Shown: positions 47,347 through 56,139 of the stretch, piece after piece
How positions within the stretch are numbered: the first letter of the stretch is position 1
Layout of the letters: every line of letters starts with the position of its first letter
Translations under genes and position numbers: made by a program
From: Chitinibacter sp046530675
Lineage (GTDB): Bacteria > Pseudomonadota > Gammaproteobacteria > Burkholderiales > Chitinibacteraceae
NCBI RefSeq assembly: GCF_046530675.1
Contig: NZ_CP172558.1
Location: forward strand, 1,798,001 to 1,862,000
Direction: 5' to 3'
Length of the DNA stretch: 64,000 nt
Notes under the pieces: generated by a model
The model's database searches: none
What the model was told of the DNA's origin: nothing
The model's input: the letters and a program-made list of their open reading frames with translations, nothing else

Positions 47347-48699
47347 ATGATTCGTAAACTGATAGGCAAAGTGCTACGTCGTCCTGGTAAGCGGGTGTTG
47401 CACGCCAAACACTATGGCATTCGGCGTGATCAATTGCATTCCGGGGCGCTGAAAGTCTGTGATCGCCTGCAAGATGCGGGCTACGAGGCTTATATCGTCG
47501 GTGGTGCGGTGCGTGATTTGCTTTTGGGCAAATCGCCCAAGGATTTTGATGTTGCGACCAGTGCAACGCCTGAGCAGGTGCGCCATGTCTTTCACCGATC
47601 GCGCATTATTGGCCGCCGCTTCCGTATCGTGCATGTGCCGTTTTATGATCGGGGTGGCGAAGAAATTATCGAGGTCACGACTTTCCGTGGCAGCGCCGAT
47701 TCGCCAACCGATGCCAGCGGACGGATCATCCGTGACAATGTGTATGGCACGCTGGAAGAGGATGCGTCACGCCGTGACTTTACCGTCAATGCGCTGTATT
47801 ACGATCCGAATAGCGACGAAATTGTCGACTTTCATCATGGTGTTGAAGACCTGGAAAAGCAGCAACTGGTGATGATTGGTGATCCGGTTAAACGCTATCA
47901 CGAAGACCCGGTGCGCATGTTGCGTGCGGCTCGTCTGTCATCGAAGCTGGGTTTGAAAATTGCAGCGGATACAGCTGCGCCAATCAAAGCCCATGCCGCA
48001 TTACTGGAAAACATTCCATCGGCACGCCTGTTTGACGAAATGATGAAATTGCTGCTTTCAGGCAAAGCCTGGGATTGTCTGCAGTCTTTGCGCGCCTACG
48101 GCTTGCACAAGCCGTTGTTTCCGCTGCTCGATAAATTGATGAGCCAAAAGGAAACGACCAGTTTCTTAAAACTGGCTTTACTCAATACCGATCAGCGTCT
48201 GGCCGAAGACAAGCCCGTTTCGGCTGGCTTTTTGTTTGCCGCCTTGCTCTGGCATGAAGTCGAAGCGGGCTGGCAGAAAAAAATCGCAGCGGGTGAGCAT
48301 ACTGTTCCGGCGCTGGTCGATGCGATGAACGACGTTGAAGCCAAAGTCACCAAACGCTTGGCGATTCCAAATCGTTACAGCGCGGCGATGAAGGAAATCT
48401 GGTTATTGCAACCACGCTTTGAGCAACGTGCAGGGCAAAAACCAATTCGTTTGCTCGAGCAGCCTCGTTTCCGTGCTGCATATGATTTTCTGCAGTTGCG
48501 CGCTGAATGTGGCTTGGTCGACAAAGAACTGGCGGATTGGTGGAGTCAGTTTCAGTCCTGCGACGAGGCTGCGCGTGAAGTCCTGATCAGTCAGGCGATT
48601 GCAGGCGGGAAAGGCGGCGAGCTAGAAAAATCCAAACGCCGTCGGCGCTCGCGTACCCGTAAACCCGCCACAGCCAAACCTGCAGCGAAAAGCGAATGA
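47347..48699 (+). CDS. pcnB: Poly(A) polymerase I
   Basis: A 450-residue class-II nucleotidyltransferase that adds 3' poly(A) tails to RNA and promotes decay. The signature YIVGGAVRDLLLGKSPKDFD, with its catalytic Asp residues, and RRDFTVNALYYDP distinguish it; PcnB has a basic C-terminus, here KSKRRRRSRTRKP. tRNA CCA-adding enzymes are close relatives, but the length, the basic tail and the pcnB-folK linkage favour PcnB. It overlaps folK by 4 bp. Confidence 0.92.
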   Translation: MIRKLIGKVLRRPGKRVLHAKHYGIRRDQLHSGALKVCDRLQDAGYEAYIVGGAVRDLLLGKSPKDFDVATSATPEQVRHVFHRSRIIGRRFRIVHVPFYDRGGEEIIEVTTFRGSADSPTDASGRIIRDNVYGTLEEDASRRDFTVNALYYDPNSDEIVDFHHGVEDLEKQQLVMIGDPVKRYHEDPVRMLRAARLSSKLGLKIAADTAAPIKAHAALLENIPSARLFDEMMKLLLSGKAWDCLQSLRAYGLHKPLFPLLDKLMSQKETTSFLKLALLNTDQRLAEDKPVSAGFLFAALLWHEVEAGWQKKIAAGEHTVPALVDAMNDVEAKVTKRLAIPNRYSAAMKEIWLLQPRFEQRAGQKPIRLLEQPRFRAAYDFLQLRAECGLVDKELADWWSQFQSCDEAAREVLISQAIAGGKGGELEKSKRRRRSRTRKPATAKPAAKSE

Positions 48700-49178
48700 C
48701 CCTTGCTTACATTGCCTTGGGCGCCAATTTGGGCGACCCAAGCGCGCAACTGCGCGATGCGCTGCATCTGATTGCCGCTTTGCCGCAAACGCAACTGCTG
48801 GCCAGCTCCTCTTTTTATGCCAGCGCCCCGGTCGGGTATGCCGATCAGCCTGACTTTGTGAACGCTGTTTGTGCCGTGGAAACGGAGTTGACGGCGGCAG
48901 ACTTGCTGGCTGCGCTGTTGGCGCTGGAGTTGCAGCAAGGGCGCGAACGTAGCTTTAAAAATGCGCCGCGTACGCTGGATCTGGATGTGGTGCTGTATGG
49001 TGATCAGATCATCGATTTGCCACAACTGAAAATACCCCATCCGCGTATGCATCTGCGCGCCTTTGTATTGCTGCCTTTGCTGGAAATAGCCCCCGATATA
49101 CAAATTCCACAATTGGGTTTGGCTGCAGATTACATTGCAGATGTGATTGATCAGCAATTATTTCGGCTGGATCAATAA
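48696..49178 (+). CDS. folK: 6-hydroxymethyl-7,8-dihydropterin pyrophosphokinase
   Basis: A 160-residue folate-pathway kinase supplying the substrate of FolP. YIALGANLGDPSAQLRDAL, RSFKNAPRTLDLDVVLYG (the metal/ATP Asp pair DLD) and the PHPRMHLRAFVLLPL end are diagnostic. ATGA overlap with pcnB. The gap after it holds a small hairpin (CAGTCG/CGACTG at about 49207-49230). Confidence 0.95.
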   Translation: MTLAYIALGANLGDPSAQLRDALHLIAALPQTQLLASSSFYASAPVGYADQPDFVNAVCAVETELTAADLLAALLALELQQGRERSFKNAPRTLDLDVVLYGDQIIDLPQLKIPHPRMHLRAFVLLPLLEIAPDIQIPQLGLAADYIADVIDQQLFRLDQ

Positions 49179-49300
49179 CGCAATATTGTCACCGCGGTAT
49201 AAAAACAGTCGATTTTAATCTGCGACTGCTTTAGCATCCTGAAAAGCGTATATTTTTTTGCACCGCACCATGAGTGCCTCTTTTGGCTTGATTACCCATC

Positions 49301-50095
49301 ATGAAAACGACACTTTCTACCCTGAAAAAAATGAAACAGGATGGCGCCAAAATTGCCATGCTCACATGCTATGACGCGAGTTTTGCGACGCTGCTGGACG
49401 AGGCTGGTGTCGATATTCTGCTGGTTGGCGATTCGCTGGGAAATGTCATTCAAGGGCATGGCAGCACTTTGCCGGTGACGATGGACGATATGGTTTACCA
49501 CACCAAAGCCGTAGTACGCGGCACGCAAAAAGCGCTGGTGTTGGCCGATTTGCCGTTTGCCAGCTATCAGGTTTCGCCCATGCAAGCGTATGAAAATGCG
49601 GCGCGCTTGATGGCGGCGGGCGCTGAAATGATCAAAATCGAAGGTGGTGCGATCATGGTCGAAACCGTCGATTTTCTGGTTCAGCGCGGGATTCCGGTTT
49701 GCGCGCATATTGGTCTGCAACCGCAATCGGTTCACGTCTACGGCGGCTACAAAGTGCAAGGCAAGACGGAAACCGAAGCCGATATCCTCAAGCGCGATGC
49801 ATTGGCGCTGCAGGCGGCAGGTGCAGCCATGGTATTGATGGAAATGGTTCCGGCTCAGGTGGCGGCGGAGATTACGGACGCGTTGTATGTGCCGACGATC
49901 GGCATTGGCGCGGGTATTCATGTGGATGGCCAGGTGCTGGTTTTGCACGATATGTTGGGCGTCTATCCGGGTAAAAAAGCACGTTTTGTCCGTAACTTTA
50001 TGGGTGCAGGCGTCAGCAGTATTCAGGGCGCTGTTGAGTCGTATGTTAAAGCGGTCAAAGCACTCACTTTTCCGACCGAAGAGCATTCGTTTTAA
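49301..50095 (+). CDS. panB: 3-methyl-2-oxobutanoate hydroxymethyltransferase
   Basis: A 264-residue enzyme forming ketopantoate from ketoisovalerate and methylene-tetrahydrofolate, the first step of pantothenate and CoA synthesis. LTCYDASFATLLDEAGVDIL, VGDSLGNVIQGH and GGYKVQGK are conserved. Its partner panC lies 57 bp downstream. Confidence 0.96.
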   Translation: MKTTLSTLKKMKQDGAKIAMLTCYDASFATLLDEAGVDILLVGDSLGNVIQGHGSTLPVTMDDMVYHTKAVVRGTQKALVLADLPFASYQVSPMQAYENAARLMAAGAEMIKIEGGAIMVETVDFLVQRGIPVCAHIGLQPQSVHVYGGYKVQGKTETEADILKRDALALQAAGAAMVLMEMVPAQVAAEITDALYVPTIGIGAGIHVDGQVLVLHDMLGVYPGKKARFVRNFMGAGVSSIQGAVESYVKAVKALTFPTEEHSF

Positions 50096-50101
50096 TTCAA
50101 A

Positions 50102-50133
50102 GTGGGGAATGAGGTAAAGACCTCGCTCCTCAC
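50102..50133 (+). other. Hairpin between panB and panC
   Basis: GTGGGGA pairs with TCCTCAC and GAGGT with ACCTC around a 4-nt loop, with a small internal loop. There is no T-run, so it is more likely a stability or translation element than a terminator. Confidence 0.45.
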
Positions 50134-50152
50134 GCCTTACTTCTCATTCATT

Positions 50153-50992
50153 ATGAAAATCATCCATAGCATTTCCGAATTGCGTGCCTGGCGCAAAACC
50201 GTTGGCGAAGTGGCTTTTGTGCCAACGATGGGCAATTTGCACGAGGGGCATATCTCGCTGATCAAGGTGGCGAAAGAGCTAGCGCCACATACTGTGGTGA
50301 GTATCTTTGTAAATCGTTTGCAATTTGGTCAAGGCGAAGACTTTGACCGCTATCCACGCACGCTGGAAAGTGACGCAGCGATTATTGCGGCGAACGGTGG
50401 CGTCGACGTGATCTTTGCTCCCGATGAAAAAGAGTTATATCCGAACGTGATTCAGCAATATCAGGTCAATCCGCCAGCCATTGCCGAAGAACTCTGCGGC
50501 GCTTTCCGTCCGGGGCATTTTCGCGGCGTCGCAACGGTGGTGACCAAGCTGTTCAATATTGTGCAGGCCGATGTGGCGTGCTTTGGTAAAAAAGACTACC
50601 AGCAATTGGCCGTGATTCAGGGGATGGTCGCCGACCTGAATGTGCCAATTCGCATCGTGCCGGTGGATACCGGCCGCGCTCAAGACGGTCTGGCTCTGTC
50701 ATCGCGCAACGGCTTTTTGACGGCCGAGCAGCGCGCCGAAGCGCCACGCTTGTTTTTCCATTTAAGCCGGATGAAAACGGCCATCGAGCAGGGCGAACGT
50801 GATTATTCGCGTCTGGCTCAGGAGACCGTCGCTGATCTACGCGCGCGGGGTTGGCTGGACATTGATTACGTTGAAACGCGCAATGCTTTAACGTTGAAAC
50901 CAGCTGCGAGTACCGACAGGCAGTTGGTGATCTTGATTGCCGCGCGTATTGGCACGACGCGGCTGATTGATAATCTCGAAGTGAATTTATAA
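50153..50992 (+). CDS. panC: Pantothenate synthetase
   Basis: A 279-residue enzyme condensing pantoate and beta-alanine with ATP. VPTMGNLHEGHISLI (ATP HIGH-like motif), FGKKDYQQLAVIQ and ALSSRNGFL are intact. In the pantoate-site segment usually written VNPLQF the proline is replaced by arginine (VNRLQF), which is unusual. The start at 50153 fits the family; an in-frame upstream start would include the panB-panC hairpin. Confidence 0.94.
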   Translation: MKIIHSISELRAWRKTVGEVAFVPTMGNLHEGHISLIKVAKELAPHTVVSIFVNRLQFGQGEDFDRYPRTLESDAAIIAANGGVDVIFAPDEKELYPNVIQQYQVNPPAIAEELCGAFRPGHFRGVATVVTKLFNIVQADVACFGKKDYQQLAVIQGMVADLNVPIRIVPVDTGRAQDGLALSSRNGFLTAEQRAEAPRLFFHLSRMKTAIEQGERDYSRLAQETVADLRARGWLDIDYVETRNALTLKPAASTDRQLVILIAARIGTTRLIDNLEVNL

Positions 50993-51002
50993 TGCCGCTT
51001 AT

Positions 51003-51051
51003 GGGTATGTCGTTGTAGCTATTTCTGGCTATGCGCTGCAGCGGTATACCT
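51003..51051. repeat. 49-nt GGGTAT/ATACCT palindromic element, copy D
   Basis: The best-folding copy. Every position from 1 to 17 pairs with its mirror partner (33-49), using Watson-Crick or G-T pairs, with a 15-nt loop. It starts 10 nt after the panC stop, between convergent genes. Confidence 0.7.
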
Positions 51052-51076
51052 GTAAAATTCTTTCTGGTCTCTTGCC

Positions 51077-51271
51077 TCAGCGCAGCTTATTCCATTCGAT
51101 AATCGCTTCTTTTTTATTGCTGCCTTGCTGGCCAATCGCGCTGCAATTGCCTTGGCGTCCAAATTTACTGCACTGCACCCAGAAACGGTTTGAACCTGCT
51201 TTTTGCGGCTCGGCAGGCGCGCCACATTTCGGGCAGGGCTGGGCTTTTAGGGTTGGGACTTGATCACTCAT
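51077..51271 (-). CDS. Small Lar-like zinc-ribbon protein
   Basis: A 64-residue protein with CPKCGAPAEPQ near the N-terminus, then WVQCSKFGRQGNCSAIG and a terminal EAIIEWNKLR. The pattern resembles the zinc-ribbon of Lar (restriction alleviation)-type proteins, which end in a similar EAIxxWN motif, although the second cysteine pair is more widely spaced than usual. Metal binding is likely and the function unknown. The ATG at 51271 is preferred to a start at 51304. Convergent with panC. Confidence 0.65.
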   Translation of the reverse strand: MSDQVPTLKAQPCPKCGAPAEPQKAGSNRFWVQCSKFGRQGNCSAIGQQGSNKKEAIIEWNKLR

Positions 51272-51470
51272 GGGCTGGCTCAGTGTATGGACTCGGGTCT
51301 GCAAGCATAGCGCGTTGCCCGGAAAATTACACCTGTAGTGTCATTTCGTCTGCGGATCGACTCTCTTCATTCTGGGGTACTGAAAATCTGACAGTGTGGC
51401 GTAAATCCTCGTTAATTTGAGTTTGGTGAATTATCCTGACGCATCAATTTGTTGCTTATGGGGAGTCGGA

Positions 51471-53243
51471 ATGAAAAAACTATTACTGCCGTTGTTGCTG
51501 GCCTCGGCATTGGCTCATGCCGAGAATGTCGTATTTGAAGACAACTTCGATAAAGATCTTAGTCAGTGGGTTGGACAAGGCGGTGAAGATAGTTCGCCCA
51601 TCTTTACTTCGATCGAAGTCGATCCACTAAATGCGGATAACAAGGCCGCCCGTTTTAACAAACCGGTCAATGTCGGTGATATTTTTAGTCGCGCCAAATT
51701 CCCCGCAGGCAAATACAAAATCGTTTTCGATTATCTGGGAACATGTGGCAATAACTGCGGCGGTACTTTGGGGCTTGATGAAGGCAAACCAGGACGCAAA
51801 GAGCAGTGGATTGCCAGTACTGCTAACGGTTTCCCCAACCGCTTGAAAGACAGCAAAAAATGGGAACATTACGAAATCGAATTCAAAGGTAAGTTTGATT
51901 TCCATCTCAAATGGGAGCAATGGGATTCGGCAAGTGGCTCGGGTAAGGATGCCTATATCGATAATCTGAAGTTGATCAGCCTGGAAACTGCCAAACCAGA
52001 GGACGCCAAGTCGACCGTGATTGCGCCTGTGACAGGGGGAGCGCCAGGCGCTGTGAGCCCGCAATCGGTGATGTATTTTACTGCGTGGGGCAAGCACAAC
52101 AGTAATTTCCACGTTAAAAACCTCGATACCAGTGGCGCAGCAGGCAAAATTACTGTTCTCGAATACGCATTTGGGAATGTGAAAGACAACCGCTGCGTGG
52201 TCGGTGTAGATCAGGCCGGAGTCGGTTCGGCCGGCGATGATTACTGGAATCCGGTCGCCAAAGAGGTAACGCTCGACGGCTTGGAAGATAAAGGTGATAA
52301 AGGCTTGTTTGGTCACTGGAATCAGCTCAAACAGCTCAAGAAAAAATATCCGAATCTGAAAGTCGTGATCAGTCTGGGTGGGTGGACATGGTCGAAATAC
52401 TTCTCGGATGCGGCGTTGCCAGCAAATCGGGAAGCCTTTGTAAAATCCTGCGTCGATGCCTACATCAAAGGCAATGTGCCAGATAAAACCGGCAAAGTAG
52501 TGCCGGGGCTGGCAGCAGGGGTGTTCGACGGATTCGATATTGATTGGGAATATCCAGCTTCGGCGGGCAATGACGGCAATATTGTTCGCCCGGAAGATAC
52601 GCAAAACTTCACCGCTCTGCTGGCTGAGTTTCGCAAGCAAATCGATGCGGTGAAGCCGGGGCTGTTGCTGACGATTGCCGCTCCTGCTGCAGCATCAAAA
52701 TCGGAAAAAATCGAGCTGGATAAAATTATTCCATCGCTCAACTGGATTAATCTGATGACCTATGACTTTACCGGTCCATGGTCGGCAACAACGGGACATC
52801 ATGCAACCTTGATCGGCGGTGCAAAAGACAGGGTTTCTGTCGATAGCAGCATTGATGATTATCTTGGGCGTGGCGTACCTAGCAACAAACTGGTTCTGGG
52901 GGTGCCATTTTATGGTTATGGCTGGACCGTCAATAGTCTGGAAAATAATGGCCTGTATCAACCCGCAATTGCCAAAGCCAAAGGACCTATTGAAGCGGGC
53001 ACAGCACCTTATTCATACTTGAAAACATTGCCGGGTACTGTTCATCGTGACGACAAAACACGTGCAGTCTGGAAAGTGAATGGCAAGGATGTCTGGGTGT
53101 ATGACGACGTGCAATTGCTGAAAGAAAAAATCGAATTTGCCAAGAAGAAAAAACTGGGTGGGATCATGGCTTGGGAATTATCGCAAGATACTGCCGATGC
53201 TGAATTGGTCGATACGATTTATAAGGGCATGATCAAGAAGTAA
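51471..53243 (+). CDS. Secreted GH18 chitinase with N-terminal beta-sandwich module
   Basis: A 590-residue precursor. Signal peptide MKKLLLPLLLASALAHA; an N-terminal module (about 18-165) resembling a carbohydrate-binding beta-sandwich; a Pro/Gly/Ala linker; and a GH18 TIM barrel (about 195-590). The barrel has VVISLGGWTWS and the catalytic DxxDxDxE at D353-E360, with E360 as the acid. MTYDFTGPW and a C-terminal GIMAWELSQDT are also typical. It should hydrolyse chitin outside the cell. GGGAG precedes the ATG. Monocistronic with a terminator; no chitin-uptake genes are adjacent. Confidence 0.93.
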   Translation: MKKLLLPLLLASALAHAENVVFEDNFDKDLSQWVGQGGEDSSPIFTSIEVDPLNADNKAARFNKPVNVGDIFSRAKFPAGKYKIVFDYLGTCGNNCGGTLGLDEGKPGRKEQWIASTANGFPNRLKDSKKWEHYEIEFKGKFDFHLKWEQWDSASGSGKDAYIDNLKLISLETAKPEDAKSTVIAPVTGGAPGAVSPQSVMYFTAWGKHNSNFHVKNLDTSGAAGKITVLEYAFGNVKDNRCVVGVDQAGVGSAGDDYWNPVAKEVTLDGLEDKGDKGLFGHWNQLKQLKKKYPNLKVVISLGGWTWSKYFSDAALPANREAFVKSCVDAYIKGNVPDKTGKVVPGLAAGVFDGFDIDWEYPASAGNDGNIVRPEDTQNFTALLAEFRKQIDAVKPGLLLTIAAPAAASKSEKIELDKIIPSLNWINLMTYDFTGPWSATTGHHATLIGGAKDRVSVDSSIDDYLGRGVPSNKLVLGVPFYGYGWTVNSLENNGLYQPAIAKAKGPIEAGTAPYSYLKTLPGTVHRDDKTRAVWKVNGKDVWVYDDVQLLKEKIEFAKKKKLGGIMAWELSQDTADAELVDTIYKGMIKK

Positions 53244-53256
53244 TTGGATTGTCGAT

Positions 53257-53290
53257 AAAAAAGCCAGCTTGCGCGAGCTGGCTTTTTTTA
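53257..53290 (+). terminator. Terminator after the chitinase gene
   Basis: Stem AAAAGCCAGCT / AGCTGGCTTTT with flanking A and T runs. Confidence 0.9.
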
Positions 53291-53347
53291 TTTAAGGTAC
53301 AAAAAAAGCTGCAACCGACGTAGCTGTGTGGCAGCTTTGGATTTGCT

Positions 53348-53424
53348 TGGCGCGTCCAGCAGGAATCGAACCTGCGACCTTCAGCTTCGGAAACTGACAC
53401 TCTATCCAACTGAGCTATGGACGC
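53348..53424 (-). tRNA. tRNA-Arg (anticodon CCG)
   Basis: 77 nt on the minus strand with encoded CCA. Acceptor GCGTCCA pairs with TGGACGC; the anticodon stem TCAGT/GCTGA (one wobble) encloses TTCCGAA (anticodon CCG); T-arm CAGGTTCGATTCCTG. Confidence 0.96.
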
Positions 53425-53440
53425 CTTTTGAAGAGCGGTG

Positions 53441-53469
53441 ATAATAACTGCTTCTACGGTGTGCGTCTA
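53441..53469 (-). promoter_or_regulatory. Predicted tRNA-Arg promoter
   Basis: On the minus strand, TAGACG, a 17-nt spacer and TATTAT, ending 16 nt before the tRNA. Confidence 0.5.
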
Positions 53470-53481
53470 GCCGCCCAAAGC

Positions 53482-53509
53482 TTGTAGCGGCAAAGATTAG
53501 CGGTATAAT
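53482..53509 (+). promoter_or_regulatory. Predicted promoter of the cytochrome c gene
   Basis: TTGTAG (53482-53487), a 16-nt spacer and TATAAT (53504-53509), 58 nt before the start codon. Confidence 0.55.
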
Positions 53510-53567
53510 TGCGCTTGATAAAAGCTACTTCGGCTCATTTTTAACGATTTCTACAAGGGATGACAGC

Positions 53568-54101
53568 ATGGGCGGATCCAACGCAACTGCGTCTAAGAGC
53601 GTTGCTGGTATGGTGCTGGCAGCTTTGATTGGCGTGCCACTGGTTGTATATTTGCTGATTAAATTGTTTACATCGGGCATGAATACCAATTTGACCAGTT
53701 CAACAATGACCAATGAAGCGGTTGCGGCGCGTTTGCAGGCTGTTGGTACGGTTAAGGTGGTTGAAGGCGGTGATGCGCCACCGGGAGCCCGTACTGGCAA
53801 GAATGTTTATGACGGCGTGTGTATTGCCTGTCACGGCGAAGGTCTGGCCGGTTCGCCCAAATTTGGCGATGCTGCTGCATGGGGTTCACGGATTGCGCAG
53901 GGTTTTGATACCTTGAGCAAACACGCACTGAATGGTCTGAATGCAATGCCGGCCAAAGGTGGTGCGCCTGATTTGAGTGATGATGAGTTGAAACGTGCCG
54001 TGGCCTATATGGCCAATGCCGCTGGAGCGAAATTTCAGGAGCCTGCCATTGCGGTTGCTGCGGGTGCTGATGCCTCAGAGGCAAGTGCCGCAGGCAAATA
54101 A
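53568..54101 (+). CDS. Membrane-anchored cytochrome c5-type protein
   Basis: A 177-residue protein with one N-terminal membrane anchor (about 13-34) and a periplasmic monohaem domain: CIACH at residues 85-89 binds haem and Met127 (NAMPAKGG) is the likely axial ligand. The Ala/Ser-rich tail is probably disordered. Such cytochromes carry electrons between the bc1 complex and terminal oxidases; the partner here is not known. Monocistronic, with promoter and terminator. Confidence 0.88.
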   Translation: MGGSNATASKSVAGMVLAALIGVPLVVYLLIKLFTSGMNTNLTSSTMTNEAVAARLQAVGTVKVVEGGDAPPGARTGKNVYDGVCIACHGEGLAGSPKFGDAAAWGSRIAQGFDTLSKHALNGLNAMPAKGGAPDLSDDELKRAVAYMANAAGAKFQEPAIAVAAGADASEASAAGK

Positions 54102-54139
54102 ACCAACAATTTAGCCTTGATAATCTCTGGATTGAATTG

Positions 54140-54168
54140 AAAAACGCCGCATTTTTGCGGCGTTTTTT
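54140..54168. terminator. Bidirectional terminator between the cytochrome and GlmS-like genes
   Basis: Stem AAAACGCCGCA / TGCGGCGTTTT with a T loop, flanked by A and T runs, between convergent genes. Confidence 0.88.
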
Positions 54169-54176
54169 GTTGGGGC

Positions 54177-55919
54177 TTATTCCTTGTCGAGTGTCTTGCT
54201 CAGATTTCTTGGTGCATCAACATCGTTGCCACGCCTAAGAGCAATAAAGTAGCTCAGAAGCTGGAAGGCAAGGATATATAACACTGGGTTAAGGTTGGCC
54301 AGCTGAGGAGGCATCTGGATGCTGTGCAGACCTTTCAGCGTGCTTAGACTAACATCGCTCAGAATATAAATTTCACCTTGTCGTGCACGAACTTCCTGCA
54401 AATTGGCCAGCATTTTCTCCGCCATCAAATCCCAGGGCAGGCAGGCGATGACGGGTACGGTGCGATTAATCAGTGTCACCGGTCCGTGGCGAATTTCTCC
54501 TCCGGCGTAGCCTTCGGCATGAAGGTAACTGACCTCTTTCATTTTTTGTGCGGCTTCCAGTGCAATTGGATAGTGAATATTCCGCCCGATCACAAATAAA
54601 TCCTCGACGCCCGCCAGAGCTTGAGCCCATTGCTGGAGTTGCTGTGTGAGCTGATTCAGGATATGGGCTGTGGCGGCGGGTAGTAAATCGAGCTCTTCAC
54701 TCAGGCGTGGTAAGTTCCGTTTGCGCCCTTCGGCCAGTTTGAGCGCTAAAAAGTACAGACAGAGCAACTGGGTGGTAAATGTTCTGGTCGACGTTGCCGC
54801 CATTTCCCGCCCGGCATATTGCATGATGTGATGTTTGCATAAACGGCTAATGCTGCTCTCTATCTGGTTGCTGATGCAGAGGGTCTCCTGATGCCCCAGA
54901 TGAATCGCATGCTGGAGTGCAGCAATGGTATCGGCGGTTTCGCCCGATTGCGAAATGGCAATCAGCAGGGTATGGGGTTCAACTGGTGGGTTGCGGTAAC
55001 GAAATTCGCTGGCATATTCCACTTGAGTCGGGATTCCCGCAATATGCTCCAGCCAGTGTCGTGCCGTTGCGGCTGCGTGATGGCTGGAGCCGCTGGCAAT
55101 AATCAGGATGCGTTGATATGGATGACTCTGGCCGATTTGTTCAAGAAAGCTGGCCAGCTGTTTATCCTGATAATGTTTAATGAGCTCCGCCAGCAAGATG
55201 GGTTGTGCGGCTATATCGGCGAGCATTTGATGAGCAAATTGCCCGGCCAGATGGGCGGGGGTTGGTTCTTTTTGGCATGGATAACCCTCGATATTGAAGC
55301 ACTGGACATACTGCGGATGAATTTCTGCCAGCTCATGACTCTCTAGAACGATCAGCAATGGCGCTTGTTCACGAATCAGCTTCGCATCGGTACTGAAGAA
55401 GCAGGCTTGAGGTTGTTGCCCGATAAAAATCGGAATGCCGAGCGTCGCACAAATCAGGTGGTTCTGGTCGCGCTTCAAGACGGCAAATGCCAGATGACCT
55501 TGACACTCCTGCAACGTTAACTGAACTGCTTGTCTTAAATTTCGGTGAACCCGCTCATGCCAGTCGATCAATGCGGCAATGATTTCGCTGTCACTATTGA
55601 GCTGCAATGTGTAACCCAGAGATTCAAGTCGGCTTGCAAGTTGGCGTCTGTTTTCCAGGTGCCCCAAGACGCTGATTGCAATGGTGTCGCGATAGAGGAT
55701 TGGGCTGGTGCTGTGTGGATAAAGATTAAAGCTGGTCAGAATCGCATCATGAGGAGCTTGGCGCTCAGGCAGGTGGCTGCCGTGAAAAATGTCGATGTTC
55801 TCGTCCTGGCGCCGATAGGCAAGACCGCAAAAATAACGTGGGGCATCCAGTAGCGAAGCCGCATGATTGAGTAAAGGGTTGGCATCGTGCGAGGCAATCG
55901 CACCGAGCAGAATGTTCAT
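54177..55919 (-). CDS. GlmS-like protein with degenerate glutaminase domain and intact SIS domains
   Basis: A 580-residue paralogue of glutamine-fructose-6-phosphate aminotransferase. The N-terminal glutaminase domain starts MNILLGAIA where the enzyme has MCGIVGAVA, so the nucleophilic Cys is lost; the GRWATHG and HNGIIEN motifs are also unrecognisable, although SDSEIIAALI keeps the fold. The isomerase half is well kept: SQSGETADT (323-331), AGREMAATSTRTFTTQ, HAEGYAGGEIRHGP and the C-tail DVDAPRNLSK with its lysine at 575. It may act without glutamine, with free ammonia or as a deaminase; this is inference. No in-frame upstream start restores a cysteine. Confidence 0.88.
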   Translation of the reverse strand: MNILLGAIASHDANPLLNHAASLLDAPRYFCGLAYRRQDENIDIFHGSHLPERQAPHDAILTSFNLYPHSTSPILYRDTIAISVLGHLENRRQLASRLESLGYTLQLNSDSEIIAALIDWHERVHRNLRQAVQLTLQECQGHLAFAVLKRDQNHLICATLGIPIFIGQQPQACFFSTDAKLIREQAPLLIVLESHELAEIHPQYVQCFNIEGYPCQKEPTPAHLAGQFAHQMLADIAAQPILLAELIKHYQDKQLASFLEQIGQSHPYQRILIIASGSSHHAAATARHWLEHIAGIPTQVEYASEFRYRNPPVEPHTLLIAISQSGETADTIAALQHAIHLGHQETLCISNQIESSISRLCKHHIMQYAGREMAATSTRTFTTQLLCLYFLALKLAEGRKRNLPRLSEELDLLPAATAHILNQLTQQLQQWAQALAGVEDLFVIGRNIHYPIALEAAQKMKEVSYLHAEGYAGGEIRHGPVTLINRTVPVIACLPWDLMAEKMLANLQEVRARQGEIYILSDVSLSTLKGLHSIQMPPQLANLNPVLYILAFQLLSYFIALRRGNDVDAPRNLSKTLDKE

Positions 55920-56139
55920 CAGGAATTCCGATCGCTTAGGGTGAATATCTATATCGTAGTTGCCTGTTGGCCGAGATCAAACTGCGCTTTTCTTCTGCCG
56001 ATGAATCAAGCGGATTGTTGCGCTAAATTTGCAGGCGCAGATGTGAAGCCAAGGCGAAATCCGGTGCGCTGAGGTAGAATGATGCCCTTTATGTGCCGCA
56101 GCGGTAGATGCGACGCTGGGATGAATAGCAGGATTTTCA

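Noticed and set aside
51627..52640. 337-codon open frame antisense to the chitinase gene
   Set aside because: It is a by-product of codon usage in the chitinase gene; no motif or ribosome-binding site.
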